Source: Toxoplasma gondii ME49
Taxonomy: Eukaryota > Apicomplexa > Conoidasida > Eucoccidiorida > Sarcocystidae
DNA: 64,000 nt
Assembly (NCBI RefSeq): GCF_000006565.2
Contig: NC_031480.1
Span: forward strand, 698,144 to 762,143
Reading direction: 5' to 3'
The translations under genes and the position numbers were made by a program. Below are positions 1 to 13,886 of the stretch, in pieces. Below the pieces are notes generated by a model. It ran no database searches. It was given only the letters and a program-made list of their open reading frames with translations, and was not told where the DNA came from. Position 1 is the stretch's first letter; every line of letters starts with the position of its first letter.

Positions 1-65
1 TATATTTCTCGATGTCCGTGTACGCATTCGTGTTCACTTAGACGAGAGAAAAGTCTTTTGCTTAC

Positions 66-3000
66 GTCAAGGAAGTCGGAGCGTCCAATCTGCGGCATCG
101 GTCCGTCTACTTGAAAGAGAGCCTCGGAAATCCACGCGACGCGCTGCTCCACTGCCGCCCGCTTCCGCTCGCGCAGGTCCGCCTTCAGGCCCTCCGACAG
201 AACTGGCAAGGAAAAGGAGACGCAACAGGAGGAAGACAAGTCTCAAGGAGCGGAGCGGAAAGGACGCGTTGAGAGGAACGAGGCAAACACTCACAGCGGA
301 GCAGGGAGCAAGAGAGCGGGAGAAGACACCACGGACGGAGATGGGCAGAAGGGCGAAGAAGACAGAGGGGACGAAGGTAGGAGACAGAACACGGAAGACA
401 CGAGGAGACGCGGAACGAGTGTAACGAGAGAGAAATAACTCGAAAAGACAGCGACAACAAGCACACACAAATGTCTCCGTTGAAGTGCAAGGACGAGTCA
501 TCCACCCCCGGGGCAACCACCCCGCTTTTCAGTTCCCCTGTCTCTTCCCCACCCTTCAGTTTTCCTCCTTGTCGAATGCCTCGCGACACACTTGGTTCGC
601 CCTGTCTCTGAGTTGTCTCGAACTTCCTCTGCCCACCAGCTTTTGTCTCGCTTTCAACGCGGTCTCTCTCTCTCGCCTGCCCTCCCCCTCGCGCCGTTGC
701 TGCGTCTCCTACTTACTCTTCACCGTCCCCAGCAACGCAGGCTGCCCTATAGGAAGGGGATCTCTCTCGAAGAACTGGGAGGGCGAGAAGTAAGAGCAGA
801 TGGACAAAAGCCAACAGCCTCCGGTGGACTGTTGGAGATCTGCGGCGATTGACAGCGAGAAGGCCTCCTCGAAGTTTTGCGTCTGGAGACAGTGGAGAAG
901 CCGCTTCTTCAGCTTCTCTTCTTCGCTTTCTTCTCTGCGCGTCCGGCCACTCTCGCCCCTTTCTCCTGCGCCTCCAACATCCCCTCCTGTCTCGCTTCGG
1001 CTGCCGCTAGGCCCCGCCCCAGCCGCTGCGGCCGCGACCACGGTCGTGGAGCCCAATGCGGCCGCAGCGCCGGGCGCATGGGGACTGGAGCCCAAAGCAG
1101 CGGAGACCGCAGCAGCCGCAGCAGAGGCCGCGAGAGCCTCCGAGCGCTCCTTCAGCGTTTGCTCGGTTTTGCTCAAATCGGCACGGAAATCCGCGCGCAG
1201 CTGTCGGAACGCCTGAGGGACTTGTTCCACCTTTTGCTTCTGCGCCTGCAGTTCTCGCTGCTGCTGCTGAAGCTGCTGGGTCACTTGCGTCTGGTATTGG
1301 CTCTGCTGCCTCTGCAAGGCAACGAGCGTTTGAGAAACGCCCTCGACGGCCTGCAAAAACGATCGCCGACAAAATCAGACGTCAGGGAAATGAAGAAGCG
1401 TCACAGAGAGCGAGAGCTTCGCCGGTACACGTCGCCCTGGACCTTCTCGCGCCTTTCCCTCGAAGCAACTATCTCGCGTCCAATCCAAGCTCGCATCTAC
1501 GTCACGGCTCTTGTGTCTTCCAAACCTCTGCCTTCCACGTCTCTGTCGTCGTCTTCCCTGTTTTTTCTCGTTTTCTCTCTCCCTCCTCTCTACACCTCCA
1601 GCTCTCCACTGTGTCTCCAACCTTTCACCTTTCCCCATTCCTCCCCTCTTTCTCTGCTTCGACCCTACCTTCATCACAGCCTCGGACTGCGCCTTGAGGC
1701 CTTCCTCGAGAGCGGCCAAGTTCTGCCTCATAGAGTCGACCGTCTCGGCGCTGAGGCTGTTTTGTCGCTGGAGGGGCGCCTGGCATTCGAGCTGCTTCTG
1801 CATGCGCTGAAAACTCTGCTGCAGACTTCCGTGAACTTGCTGGATGCTGCGATCCACTGCCGCGACCTCCGCAGCCGAAAGCCGCCGAACCTCGGCCTGC
1901 CCACAAACAGACACAGATGGCGATGCGAAAGAGAAGTCGCAGAGACGGAACGGACTGCAGGGATCTACGAAGAGAAGAGAACGACGAAGTGAACAGCCAC
2001 TTGCACAGATGGAACAGACGAAGACTGATAAGAGAGAACACAGGGATTCAACGCCCGCAGACGTGAAGAGAAGGGCGAAGCTGAGAGATTCGTGTAATAC
2101 CGAGGTAACAGGCAGGTTCGCGGCGCCAGAACGAACAGACAGCCAAGACTGAAGACGCCCTCTGTTACAGCAAACTGTTAGCTTCCGTCCAGAGCGTGAA
2201 TTCCCTAGCTCTCCCCCATGTAACAGCAGGTTCTTCGCCTCGTTTACTCGCTTTGTTGCAGTCTCTTACCAGTTTAGTTGCCACCACAGCTTTGACATCT
2301 GCGAGGCCTGCGCGAACCGCTTCTTTGAGACCAGGGACGACATGCTCCGAGAAGAGACTTCCAAGTTCTGCACTGACTACGGGGGCGAGCACAGCCCTGA
2401 GCATTTCCTTTTGCTTCTCACTGCCCATGGGGTCCTCGCTCTTCGCGCCTTGATTCTGCAGACGCAGCGCCTCCGACGGGAGTGCACCCGAGGAGACGAG
2501 AGAGGCTGCAACCTGCGCCGCCAGCTCGGGGGCCAGAGACTTCTGAAAGGAAAGCAGGAGGAGAGAACACAAACCAAAGAAACTGAACAGGTCTCCTGGG
2601 GAACAAAGCGTGAGGTCCCCTGCAACAGCTAACGGGGAGGAGGGAGGGGGAAAAGCGCAGAACGCGGAACGAGAGGGAACAAAGCTGCAAAGAAGTCAAG
2701 TGCGTCTCCGACACACAAGACCGAGAGCAAAGAACGCGCAGAGATCGGAATCCGTGGGATCAAAGACTGACACGCAGCAGACAAAACGTATGCAAAGGAA
2801 GCAGCGACATTGGAGATCGAAGCAAACGAGCTTTAAGAGCGAGGACGACGGTCCAACGGCGCAGGCGCGCAAAAAGGAGCTGGAGGCCTCTGCTCCCGCG
2901 AAACGAAGGAGACAAAAGAGCGAAAACGCAGGGGTAAAAACCCTGAGGCGTTTAGTTCAAATAAACGAGAAGAGAACTCGTTTTTCGTGAAGAATCGAAA

Positions 3001-6000
3001 CTCGACAATCTGGAGGTCACGAGGCAAGAGCGACTTCTTTCCGCGGCAACAGCGACATCGCCTCTGAACTGCCACACTGCCGAGACACCGTCTTCTCTTC
3101 TGCCGTCTTCTCTCCTTTCTCCTGCCGCTTGCCTGCCCCCTTTGTCCTCCTCCCCCTTGTCTCTGCTTCCGACCTTCCGTGCTCCGTTTCCTCGCTTACG
3201 AGAAGGCCGTCTTCCACAGCGCGGATAAGCCGCCGGAGAGCCTCGTCCACTGCCTTCTTGACTGTTTCGTCCTTCTCTGCGAAACACCGAAAGAACGCTT
3301 TCGCTGAAAGGTGAGAAAAAGAACAGCGTCCCTACAGGGTGCGTCGACAACCACAGACGCGAGCTGGGTTTCACCTCTTCTACGACGGCGAGACGCCAAA
3401 GAAGTCTCCCCAAATCGCAACTCCCTCGCGGACGCCACCCACCCTCGTTTCATACGGAAGAGCAGCTGTGCGCGACTCTCACCTGTTGTCTCGGAATGGC
3501 TGCCGCTTGCCTGCGCAAAAGCCAACAGGCCTTCTTCACTTCGTGCCTGAGACAAACGGTACAACCGAGAAACTCAAAGAAGTAGAGACACGGAGACGAA
3601 TCGAGAGCTACGCGCAGGTATCCATCTACACAGATCTATGCAGATCTATCCATCTATTGAGACTTGCCTCTCCACGTACGGAGATATACATAATCATATC
3701 GAAGCCGAGACAACATATATATGTATATATGTATATATATATATTTTATATCGAAGAAGACACAACAGGGCAGCATTGGGTGCGGGGATAACGAGAGAGG
3801 AAACGTAGAAGCGGAAGGACGGGAGAACACAGCGGCAGGGACGCGAGATCGCGTTTTGAGCACGGGGAGACACCCAGGAAGTTCAGGACCCGTTTCATTT
3901 TTTGCATGCAAGACTCGCGCATGCTGTGGAAAAGCTCCCCCGAAGGTTCCTCGCCGAGTACCTGCTTCTGGTTCCCGCCGGCTTTGAGGAGGGCAAGGAT
4001 CTCAAGAACGGAGGCCTCCAAAGAAGCGAAGGAAGGCCGAGTCAACTCGGTGAAGTCTTCGCCTCCACAGGGTTTCGTCTCGGGGGTTTGCTTGTATGCA
4101 TGCGCGGCGCATTTCTCTTGTCCTCTCTCCTCTCCCCTGGCTTTCTTGTGCGCTGCACGCTTGGCACTGCCACTTCGCTCTCCCTCTCTGTCGAACGCGT
4201 CTTTCTCTCCTGCTGTCGTCAGGGGCTGAGCGGCGAGAACTGGCGACGCCTGACACCCACCGGCTTGCTTCTCCTCCGCCTCTTTCCCTCCCGACGAATT
4301 CCTCGCCGTGGAACCTTCTTTCCTCGCTGCCTCCTGCCGCTTGCTTTCTTTCTCCTTCCCTTCCTTCTTCTCGGCGAACAGCGCGCTGGAGTCCTCCTTG
4401 CCGAATGCAGTCGAGGGGACGGCGTCCAGAGACGAACCTGTCTCCTTGCCTTCTCGAGCCTTGTTCTCTGCGCCTCTCGCTCGTGTCTCTTCGGGCTCGG
4501 CTCCTGCCCCACAGTCCGGGGCGGAGACAGGCGCTGAAGAGAGAGACACAGCACCTGGAGCAGGGGGAGAGGAAGCGGATGAAGAGGAAAGATTCGGCAG
4601 CGCCGTCTTGCCCAACAGCCTCATGAGGATCTCCCGAGAAGCCTCCTCCTTCGACCGAGGCGTGGCGCTGACTCCAGAGGCTCCAGCTTGACTTGCAAGC
4701 GGCGGCGCGGAGACAGCTGCGGGTCTCACCAGAGCCTCGCTCTTCTTTTCTCTATCGCCACCGATACCTGACCTCGACGCGTTCGCCACCTGCTCAACCA
4801 GCGACGAAGATGAGGCGCTGCGTGACTCCCTCTCTCCTTCAATGCCATGCTCCTGCTTGTGCTCTTCCTGCTTCTTCGTTTCCTTCTTTTCGTCGTCCTT
4901 GCGGTTGACATCGTCTTGGCTGAGTCGGGGGCTTCCTGCTCTTCGCCGCCTTTCTTCGACGAGCGCGGCAGCGTCCGCAGTGCTTGTGAGGTGGGCGGCT
5001 GCAGGGAGGGCGAAGGCGTCGAGAGACGCCCACTGGATGCTTGGGTGTCTGTACAGCTGCTGGAGAGTGCGGTGCGAGTGGCCTTGGACGAGGTCGTACT
5101 TGCCGCCTTCGTGTTTTTTGTCTGCCTGCTTGACGAAGAAGCTGTAGAGAGCGACTTCTCCTGCGCCGAGCGTTTCGACGGCCTCGAAGTCCGAAGAGGA
5201 GGCGAAGGACAGAGAAGGCGAGGACTTTCCGGAGACGCTCCGGCGCCGGCCGGTGCGAGCCCCGGTGCCCGACGCCGAGTACAGAGAGAACACCGAGGAG
5301 ATGTTTTTCACGGGGAACTGAGACGGGAGGACGAGCATCGAAGGCAGCGGCAAATGCGCAGCTCTGTGGACGAGGCTTGCCTTCTCCTCCTCTCCCCCAT
5401 CGCGCTCCGACGCGCTCTCTGCCCTCCCCTCCGTCCTGTGCAGCATTCGCTGGTTCACCTCCAAGACAAAGACGAACGAGTCTTTGCTGCTGTCACCTTC
5501 TCTGGCTGAGTCCGGAGGCCCCGCCCGGCCGTCTGCTTGCAGGACGTCGCAGGCCGGAGCCTCCCCATCTCGCCTTTCCGCGTCGCCGCTCGGCTTCCCC
5601 TCTCCCGCCTGCTGGCCGCCGGGCGCCTCCGGCGTCGCCGCCTCGCGAGTAAGGCGCTGCGGGGCTCCACAGCCTGCCACACTCCAGAGGACCGCGTGTC
5701 TCGCGGCGTCGACGCGCACAAACGCCCAAGGCAGTTCGGACAAGACGCCTGCCGTCGAAGGCCTTGCCGCTTTGTCCTCGCCGGCCCCGACGCAGGCTGT
5801 ACGGCTCCCGTTCGGCGCGGCCGCGGCGTCGAGGCGCAGTGTCTGTACAGCTGAGCCGAAGAGGAGAGGCAGCGGCCTTTGAGAAGGGAAGAAGGGATTC
5901 GCACTCAAGTCTTGGCGCGAGAGAAAGAGAGGGAAGACGCGCAGACACGAATTGTTTGCTGTGCCGACGAGGAGAAACGGCATTTGCCGACCTCTGTCCT

Positions 6001-9000
6001 CCGTCGGACCTGTCTCCACCTGTTTGTCCGCCTCCAGTGTCTTCTCCTTGACGCCTTCGCTCTGTCCTGTGCTCGTTTCTCCGCCCTCCTCTTCGCGCGG
6101 ATACACCGTTGCGTACAGGACGTTCAGCGAGGTGATGGCCGTGAGAGTCGACAGGAGTTCCTCGCCCTGCGTGTCGCGGGTCTCCTTTTCTTCAGGCTTC
6201 TTCGCCTCGCAACTGCCGCTGCCCGCCGAGGACGCTGAAGCAGCTTGGACGAGAAATGCGTCGAACGGATTGAACGCCTTTTCGTTCTGCGGCGCGACCG
6301 AAGGCGCCCCCATCCCTGAAGGTCCAGCAGAGGCAGAAGCGTCTGCCTCGGACAGACCAGGCAGAGGTCGTCCTAACACCGATGCCGCCACTTGACTCAT
6401 TCCGGGAGGCACCGGAGAGCGGGGAACGAACTGAGCGCCGATCAACGAAATCCGCGGAACCTTGTTGTGCGACGGCTGAACAAGAAACAGCACTTCGGTC
6501 GTCCACAACCATGAACAGCCACCGTGCAAGGCGAGAGAAGAACAGAAAACTCCACATCTACATCTATATACATCTATATATATGTATGTATGTACATATG
6601 TATGTACATATGTATGTATGTATGTATATGTATGTATGTAAATATACACAGAATACAGAGATACACATGTGTGTACGTATATGTGTACAGATACATGTAC
6701 GTGCATTTATAGATTTGTGGGGCTTTTGTGGGAAGAGGAGAGTCCCGGAGCAAGGCAGGAGCGGGGCTGCATGTGGATTGCTTGTGAATTGATTTGACGC
6801 GTATGCGCGTTCACCCTTGCGTCCTCTCACGCCGGCTTCCTCCATAGGCGCACATACGAACGACTGGAACTGCGAGAGAAGCAGCGCAGCGCGGCCTTCT
6901 CTCCGAAGCGCAACGCAGCGCAAGAGACGCACAGGTGGAACTAAACAAAAACGGGTCCCCACAGATAGCTACAGGGGAGACGAACAGGCGAGATGGTTCT
7001 CGGTTCTCAGGTTTCGACCTGCCACCGCAAGAGATGGAGTCCGCCGAGAGAAAGGATCCCGACGCCCCCATGCACAGCCAGTCGCGTTTCGCGCAGATCA
7101 ACGAAACGAAGCACATTTATGCGCATTCCTCCACGCGTTTCCTGGTGTGTGAATTGCGTGCAAGTCCTCTCTAACGCAGTTGCAGCTGAAGCTGTTTCGC
7201 TGCAGAATCCGTTGCTGGGCGCGTGGACCACTGCGTACCTCAATGCGCCAGGCAGCGACGCACCGTCGGTTGAACGCGACGAGGACCGAGCGAGACGCTG
7301 GACAGAACGAGACCGCTTGGACAGACAGCGTCTCGGCTTCGGAGAGGCGACCGTCTGCGAAGAGGCCTGGGTGTTGACTCGCTGCGGGTCGTTTGAGGAA
7401 GGGTGAGGAGAAGGAGAAGGAGGAGGAGGGAGGGAGCGCGAAGAGCGGCAAGTTGTCGGAAGGCAGCGCGGGGGACGCGAAGAAGGAAGAGAAACCGGAG
7501 CCGGCGTGCGACAGCGAAGACTCCCCTCGGAGCTTCTCCAGCTCCGACGCAGACGCCCACGCGTCCCGCAGGGGCAGGACACACGCGCAGCAGCTCACCA
7601 CGGCGTCGTCGACCTGAAAGAAGTCATGTGGAGTTGCAGAAGACAAAGGATGAAGGCGCAGTGAGAGAGAGGGCGAGGTACAAACGAGGCAGCGGACTGG
7701 AGAGACAGCACATACGAGTGCCGCGAAAAGAATGGAGACGCTGGGCGAGAACGACAGAGAAGGGGAGAGAGAGAAGAGACAACGAGAGAGAGAAGAGACA
7801 ACGATAGAGAAAGGAAACACAACAAGGGAAGGAGAGAAAGAGAGATGACGGGGAAAAGAGAAGCACATAGAGATGACGAGAGAAAGAAAGGAAAAGAAAT
7901 CGGAGAAGTGAAAAGACAAAAGCAGCACCGGAAGCGTGAGGCAGCCCAAGCGCGGAACGCTTCAGACCTCACACACAAGGCAACAGAGTTTTCAGTCAAG
8001 GGAAATTGGATGTTAGTCTGTGCAAGTCTCTCTCCTCCTCCCCCCAAAGCGTCGCGCGTTTCTTTCTTCTCCCCCTCCTCACCAGGAGCGGTTGTTCATC
8101 GAACTTGATGTTTTTCGAGATGCAGTAGCTCCGCAAGACGGGAAGACTCCAGAGAATCACTTGGTGTCTCTGGACTGTGACGAAGTAAACGTCCGTGCTA
8201 CCGAGGCCGCAACTCTGCTCGCGCCCAGGCTGAGCAGCCTCCTCCTGCAAGCCCCCTGCGGCAGGCGGAACCCACGCCACGTAAATCGGAGACATACTCT
8301 GGCTAGCTGAAGAGACACTCTGGCTAGCTGCACCGGCTGAAGACACCTGCGCGAGCGGTTCTTCCGGCTTGGGCAGCTGAAGAAGGAGGAACGACGAGGC
8401 CCCACCAGACGAGCCTCTTGAGCCGGCAGAAACTGGAGGCGCCAGCTTGAAGATGGAGACGAGATTGTTTGAGTCAGAGACCAGCAGAAACTGAGGTTTC
8501 GTCCCTTGATACAAAGCAACGGAGACCGCCGAAGGTTTTGCCTGCGGCGGTCCCGCACTCAGAGTCGGCGGTACGTACAGCGGAGCCTGCAAAGAAGACA
8601 CAAACGAAAAAGAGGAAATGAGACCCTCCGAAAGGAAGACTACCGAGAGAAAGGGGGAGAGGAAGAGAAGGAAGAAAGAAGGAAAGAAGAAATGGGGGCA
8701 AGGAGACGCAGAGGACAAAGTCCGGGAAGACGATGTAGAACATGAGGAAGACGGGGAACAGACAGGAAAAAATTTTCTGGATCAGGTATTTCCTTTAATA
8801 AACGAACGCGGAGAGAGAAGAAGATGTATGCAGATATAAGAGTGGAGACGAAACAGAGGAAAGTGAGATGACGGTGAAGAATGCAAAGACGAAGAAACGA
8901 TAAAGAAGAGACCCGTCTCGGCTCTGGGATTCGAATCGTCGTTCTTCAACGGATGAACATGCGAGGGATCCGTGTCTCCCCAAATCTCTCATTCCGTTCA

Positions 9001-10578
9001 ATTCACAAAGAGTTAAAAGTGATTCTTCAAAAGGAAAGGAGAGACGCTTTTCCTTCTTGTCTCTTCTTCTCTCCCGTCTTTCTCTCCACCTGTCGATTAC
9101 TCTCTCTTTCCAGGCTTCACTTGCTCCTAGTCTTTTATTCTCATTGGTTTGCTTCCTCCCCCTTTTCACCTCCCCCTCGTTCTTCGCCTCGTCTTCCCTT
9201 CATCTTTGTTATTCTTCTCGCCTCCTCCGTCTCCGCCTCTCCCCGGTTCTGTTTCGTTTCCGACCTTGTAGGTTTCCTCGACTCCACCGTCTGCGCTGCC
9301 GACGATGGGCATGACTCGGACGCCTCCCTTGACGGCGTACGCGACGAAAAGTTGATTCGTGTCGATGGCGCGGCCTGGCGGCAGGAACGCGGGGAACGGT
9401 GAAGGCCAGGCGAGGAGACTGTCTCCTTTCTCCCGGCCTGTGCGACCCTGAGGGCCAGCGCGAAGCGCCTCGCGCAGCAACGCTACGTTGTACGTCGAAA
9501 CGTCCAGTGCCGCTTCTGTGCGAGGAAACGATCCCGACCCATCGAACGACAACAGAGACAACAGTGGATTCTCTTCTCCCTCTCCTCCGTGTTCTCCTGC
9601 CTCTCCACGTTCTCCTCCCTTTTTCCGCTGCTCTTTCTTCCTCGTATTGTCTTTGGAAGAGGAAGAGGCGGTGGACGCGCAGGCAGAGGAGGACAGAGAA
9701 TTCGCGACCGCCGCTTCGAGGGGGATGAGGTGATCGGCGGAAGCAAAAAGAAGAAACGGATATTGACCATTCAGAACCGCCGCCGCAGCTGGAAGCTCCG
9801 CGGAGCAGAGCGACGACCGCGTCGAACAGGGCCTGAAAAGAGAAAAGTATGCAGCCGATGAAGACATGAGGAAGCAGAGAAAAACAAAGTGAGATGCTCA
9901 TGCCAATTTACACATTAAAAAGAGGTGTATGGATGTGTGTGGAGACATTTCTCCGCCTCTTCCGAAGCTTCGGCCTGCGCGGTACAGACACCCGACCGTT
10001 TGTTCACCGCGGACAGAGTTGAAACGCATTCTAAAAAAACCTGGGGATGCAGCACTCCGTTCGCGTCGAATCCTCCCAAGCTGTACGCGTATGTCAATGG
10101 ACACACGATATATGCAGATCTGTGCGCATTACCCTATATAGACACGACTTCCTTAGATACATAAATACGCATTGACTATATACATATATATATATATATG
10201 TATATGTATGTATATGTATATATATGTATATGTGTATGTATATATATGAGCTGATAGGCCTGAGACACTGAGTATTAGGTGCAGAAGTAGGTGACGTGAC
10301 TCTGATGTCCAGACGTTGATGGGGAGATAATGCGGGCGCCTGGGAGACTGGGTGTGACTCCGCTGGTACAGACAGCTACTTGTGGCTCTTCGCTCGCAAG
10401 TCCTTTGCCCTATCCGTTCTGCGATTTCTCACATGGTCCTTCGCGGAAGAAGGAACGGATGGAAGTCGAGCCCAGCGCCGTCCTGTCTCTGATCACCCTT
10501 CTCGCTTCTCTCGAGGCCTCTGACAGCGTGAGAGGGAGACACGGAGGCGCCTTGGTGAGATGCCACTTCGTTCCCCAT
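66..10578 (-). CDS. EDC4: EDC4/Ge-1/Varicose-like mRNA-decapping scaffold (3' end outside window)
   Basis: This is a P-body scaffold that in other eukaryotes links DCP2 to its activators. Exons in coding order are 10578-10433, 9832-9265, 8586-8083, 7613-7239, 6475-3962, 3546-3483, 3303-3200, 2542-2270, 1896-1669, 1350-717 and 202-66. They sum to 1849 codons in frame, and a gtaag donor at 65-61 shows that more follows. The start ATG (10578) sits in a good context and gives MGNE. Residues about 50-900 form a WD40-type region: LFVAYAVKGGVRVM (exon 2) resembles the first blade of Ge-1 proteins, and GAGEVALYSFFVKQ resembles its last conserved strand. About 500 residues of low complexity follow, then Gln-rich coiled coil (about 1540-1660). 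The C-terminal helical domain is recognisable: NFEEAFSLSIAADLQ, SPSQFFERDPLPIGQPALL and AWISEALFQVD match the EDC4 C-terminal pattern. The exon 2 donor (aag|gtcgga) and the exon 5 donor (cag|gtactc) are the least certain. The family call is by recognition only. Confidence 0.85.
3712..3750. repeat. TA/TATG microsatellite in EDC4-like intron
   Basis: A run of TA dinucleotides interrupted by TG lies in the intron between the 3962 and 3546 exon edges of the EDC4-like gene. Confidence 0.9.
6564..6712. repeat. TATG/TACA microsatellite in EDC4-like intron
   Basis: Imperfect TATG and TA repeats fill part of the 763-base intron 6476-7238. They keep a reading frame open on the minus strand upstream of the real exon, so the open frame there is longer than the exon. 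Confidence 0.9.
10170..10250. repeat. TA/TATG microsatellite in first EDC4-like intron
   Basis: Alternating TA and TG repeats inside the 600-base first intron (9833-10432). Confidence 0.9.
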
Positions 10579-12020
10579 GTTGTCAGAAAAGCAGAGAAGG
10601 AGAAGACAAGGAAAGGGAAGAGGAGAGCAATGATAAGGAGAACTGGGGAAGGAGACGGCGAAGCAGACGCGACAGAGACGCGACGAGAGAAGAGGAAGCG
10701 AGGAGGAAAACGAACGAGGCGGAGTGAAGAAGGTGGCGCGTCTCTGATGCAGCAGCTGCTGCCGGGCAGACGGAGACGAAGAATACGGCTGAAGACAGCA
10801 GAAGGAGACCGGGAGGAGATGCGAAGAAGGCAAGAGAGGATGAAGAGCGGGGAGGAAGACGAGAGCGGATGGAGAGGACCAAGGAAGGCTCAGAAGGCAA
10901 AGAGAGGAAGAGTAGAGGAGGCAAGAGAGTGAAGAACGCAGGCGAGAGACGCGAGAAACGACAGAGACAGAGTTTCCCTGGAGGAGCAAACCGCATGCAG
11001 CCAAATGCAACAGCCAAGCCAGAGGAGGAGGAGGAGAGGGCAGCGGCTTGTCAAGCACCACTGATAGTCTCAAAGCAGACACAGAGAACACGACAGATGT
11101 ACGGAGAAGGAAACGGAGGGAGAAACCAATGAAGGATGCTTTCAGAATTCCGCGTCTGCCACGTAGCTCTCTCAGTTCCAAGAGGAGAAGCGCCTTGGAC
11201 TGCGTAGACAACGTCTGCGCAAGGTGGGCCAGAGGGTGTACAAATCCCCCTTTCGCTCGCGCGGAGAGAAGAAGAAAGCCGAGAAAGAAGGAGGACGAGG
11301 GGAAAGGAAGAAAGAAAGGGAAAGAAGCGAAGAACGCACGCGTTTTGCTGCGCAGTCCAAAAATTCACTGGTGCTTCGCGTGTTTCGCGCAAACGGCAGT
11401 CTTGAGGTGTACATACACCAGGAAGTCGGGGACACAGAGAACGGAGCATTCGTGTTTTTTGCGACGAAGACGACTGAGGAAAAGTCGAAGAAGGTGCCGA
11501 GTGTTCCTTCGAGAAAACTCGCATTCTTCTCTTTCGCTTTCCAGAAGCGCGCGGCGCCCGTTTTCCTCCTCCCCGACACTCCGGTGTGTAGAGACGCCCA
11601 GAGGAAGTTTTTGTGGAGAAGAAAGGAATTCCGTCGTGTTTTCGCTGTCTGCCTGAAACCAGGAAAGACTCGCGTGGCTTCCTCGAAAAACCAGCAAAAG
11701 ACACACACTGGAACAAATCCACTTCTTCGACGCATGCGCACCGAAAAGAGTGCCTGTCTCCATGCCCCGCTGTCGCCCGGTAAAGAACAGGTCGCCAAGA
11801 AGAATGTTTTCCAGAGAAAGGCTTCTTGAAAAGCGGCAGTGAAACATGTTTGAGCTGCGGCGTTCCTGTTGGCAGTGCTTGCCGAGTAGAGTCGGCGTCT
11901 TGTTCTTTCGTTCGACGACGAAAACGCTTTCGAGACGCTTCTGTCGCGAAAGAAAGCCTTTTCTCCCGAGGAGGGAGACTGCTGAGAACGCTGCATCGCC
12001 TGCAGAAGCAGGAAAACAGA

Positions 12021-12120
12021 CAGAGAAAGAGAGAGACAGACAGAGAAAGAGAGAGACAGACAGAGAAAGAGAGAGACAGACAGAGAAAGAGAGAGACAGA
12101 CAGAGAAAGAGAGAGAAAGA
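12021..12120. repeat. 20-bp tandem purine repeat
   Basis: Four perfect 20-base copies (cagagaaagagagagacaga) run from 12021 to 12100, followed by one diverged copy. The array is a polypurine/polypyrimidine tract upstream of the EDC4-like gene. Confidence 0.95.
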
Positions 12121-12951
12121 GAGAGACAGAGGGAGACAGAGAGAAAGAGAGGAGAACAGGAGGGCGCGAGAGGAGAGGAAATGGGGAAGCAGGAACGGAA
12201 GGACGGCGAAAGAGAAGTGAAGGCGAGGAGTGGGAAGAAGGTTCGAAACGCAGGGGGAGAGTAGGAAGGGGAAAGAGAGCAACGCGAAGAACTTCTCTCT
12301 CTTCACTCTCACAAACGTTCGATCTTCTGAGGTCTCTTTTCGTTGCCTCACCTCTTCACTGGTCTTGTCGCCCTCTGCCCCCCCTCCTTCCATCACCAGC
12401 AGATGTTGTCATCCCCTCTCTTCACACTTTCGCCTCCTGGTTCATTTCTCGAGACCTCAGGAGGTTGTGTTTTCGAAGGGAAAACGAAATCTCTGTGCCT
12501 CCAGAGCAAGCGGTGGCAACCGAATAATGAGACGCTGCTTAGTCCGTCAGAGGGTGCGGGAGGTATGGACTCCGCTGTGTACTCTACCGAGAGGGCCCTC
12601 TGAATCTTGTTTCGAGGAAAGCCGATATTTCGGCATTGTCTCGAAACGGTGTGTCCGCGCCAGATTTCAGATCCCCTTGGTCACCCTCTCACGTTGATGT
12701 GTGATTTTCACCTGTTCCCTGTCGCGCCACCCTGGCTTCTAGTCACGAAGCTTCTCGCGCATCGCTGCTTGAGACAGAGCGAGACCTGGAAAGCGGACAG
12801 ACAGGGAAACTCCGCATTTCAGGTCTTCTCACTTTCCTCTCTTCGAGACAATGTCTCCATCAAAGAGACATTTTCTCTGAGGCAACAGGTAAAAGGGATT
12901 TCCACTTCTTTATATCTATCATCTGCAATTGTCTTACGAACTCCACAGAAA

Positions 12952-12964
12952 TATATATATACAT

Positions 12965-13000
<36 letters not shown>

Positions 13001-13002
13001 GG
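12952..13002. repeat. TA dinucleotide microsatellite
   Basis: Nearly pure TA run of about 50 bases, close to the midpoint of the divergent intergenic region. Confidence 0.9.
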
Positions 13003-13751
13003 GATATGTAATTCGTGTACACTATTTTCACATACTGACACATATATTACCAGTTCTTCCATAATGTTCAGAGCTATCCTGCCAACGGCGACTTCTCTCT
13101 GAAGCTGCGCCAGACAAACCTCAGTGAAAATGAGCATAATTCTGAGACTTAACCTGCAAGAACAATACATTTTAAACCCCCATCCATTTGAATGCGGCGC
13201 TCTCCGATGAGTAGTCAAGCACAAAGAGACACATACCTATGTCGCCTCACAAATAAATTGGTTCTCGCAACATGCATACTAAAAAGTGTGTGTCTCTCCT
13301 TTCTGAATAAACAAACTCGGGGCTCTCTTTTGAATTCTGAAGAGATGCGTATCTTTATCCGCACGCAGGTAGGCTACGTGCTTGTCTACACACTCTTGTC
13401 CCTGTCAGCATTGAGACCTGATACACCATATATATATCTATATATCTGTCTATATATACGTATACATATAAACATAGACGTGAAAGTATTGTGTGTATGT
13501 TATGTACGAGCACTCCACTGCGTGAGCAGAGGTGCAGGATTTCCTTTCCCGCGTTGCGATTTCTTTCCACAGTTTCTTGAGACATAGGCGCCGTGTTGAG
13601 AGACAAAAGGCGCCAGAGAGTCTGAGATCTTTTCGGCCCTTCTTTCGGCACACAGTCTGCATGCCTGATACTTATGTGTAGTTGGTAAGAGATGTACATC
13701 TACCACCAACATACAGAACTAGTGCACATTGATTCGGTTATATATACGATA

Positions 13752-13886
13752 TGCATGCGCTGACAGGTGGATGGAGGGGTCCCTGAGTCGCCAGAAGCGC
13801 AGGTACGTTTCACGCGTCCATGAGAACGTATACGCAGTAGGTGTCTCTTATGTATGCATAGAGAGGCATATTTTCTAGGTGCATGC
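13752..13886. promoter_or_regulatory. Two TGCATGC motifs between divergent genes
   Basis: TGCATGC occurs at 13752-13758 and at 13880-13886. The motif is known to be enriched upstream of Toxoplasma genes and is bound by ApiAP2 factors in apicomplexans. Its position between the EDC4-like and MCM4 genes fits promoter use, but function is not shown. Confidence 0.35.

Noticed and set aside
8895..8965. tRNA-like T-loop sequence (attcgaatc) and a frame reading SSVEERRFES
   Set aside because: The flanking bases do not pair as a T-arm on either strand and no acceptor stem is present. It lies in an intron of the EDC4-like gene.
11365..12396. 343-codon minus-strand frame and overlapping plus-strand frames
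   Set aside because: Their length comes from the 20-bp purine repeat and the GA/CT skew, giving Ser/Leu/Phe or Arg/Glu low-complexity translations.
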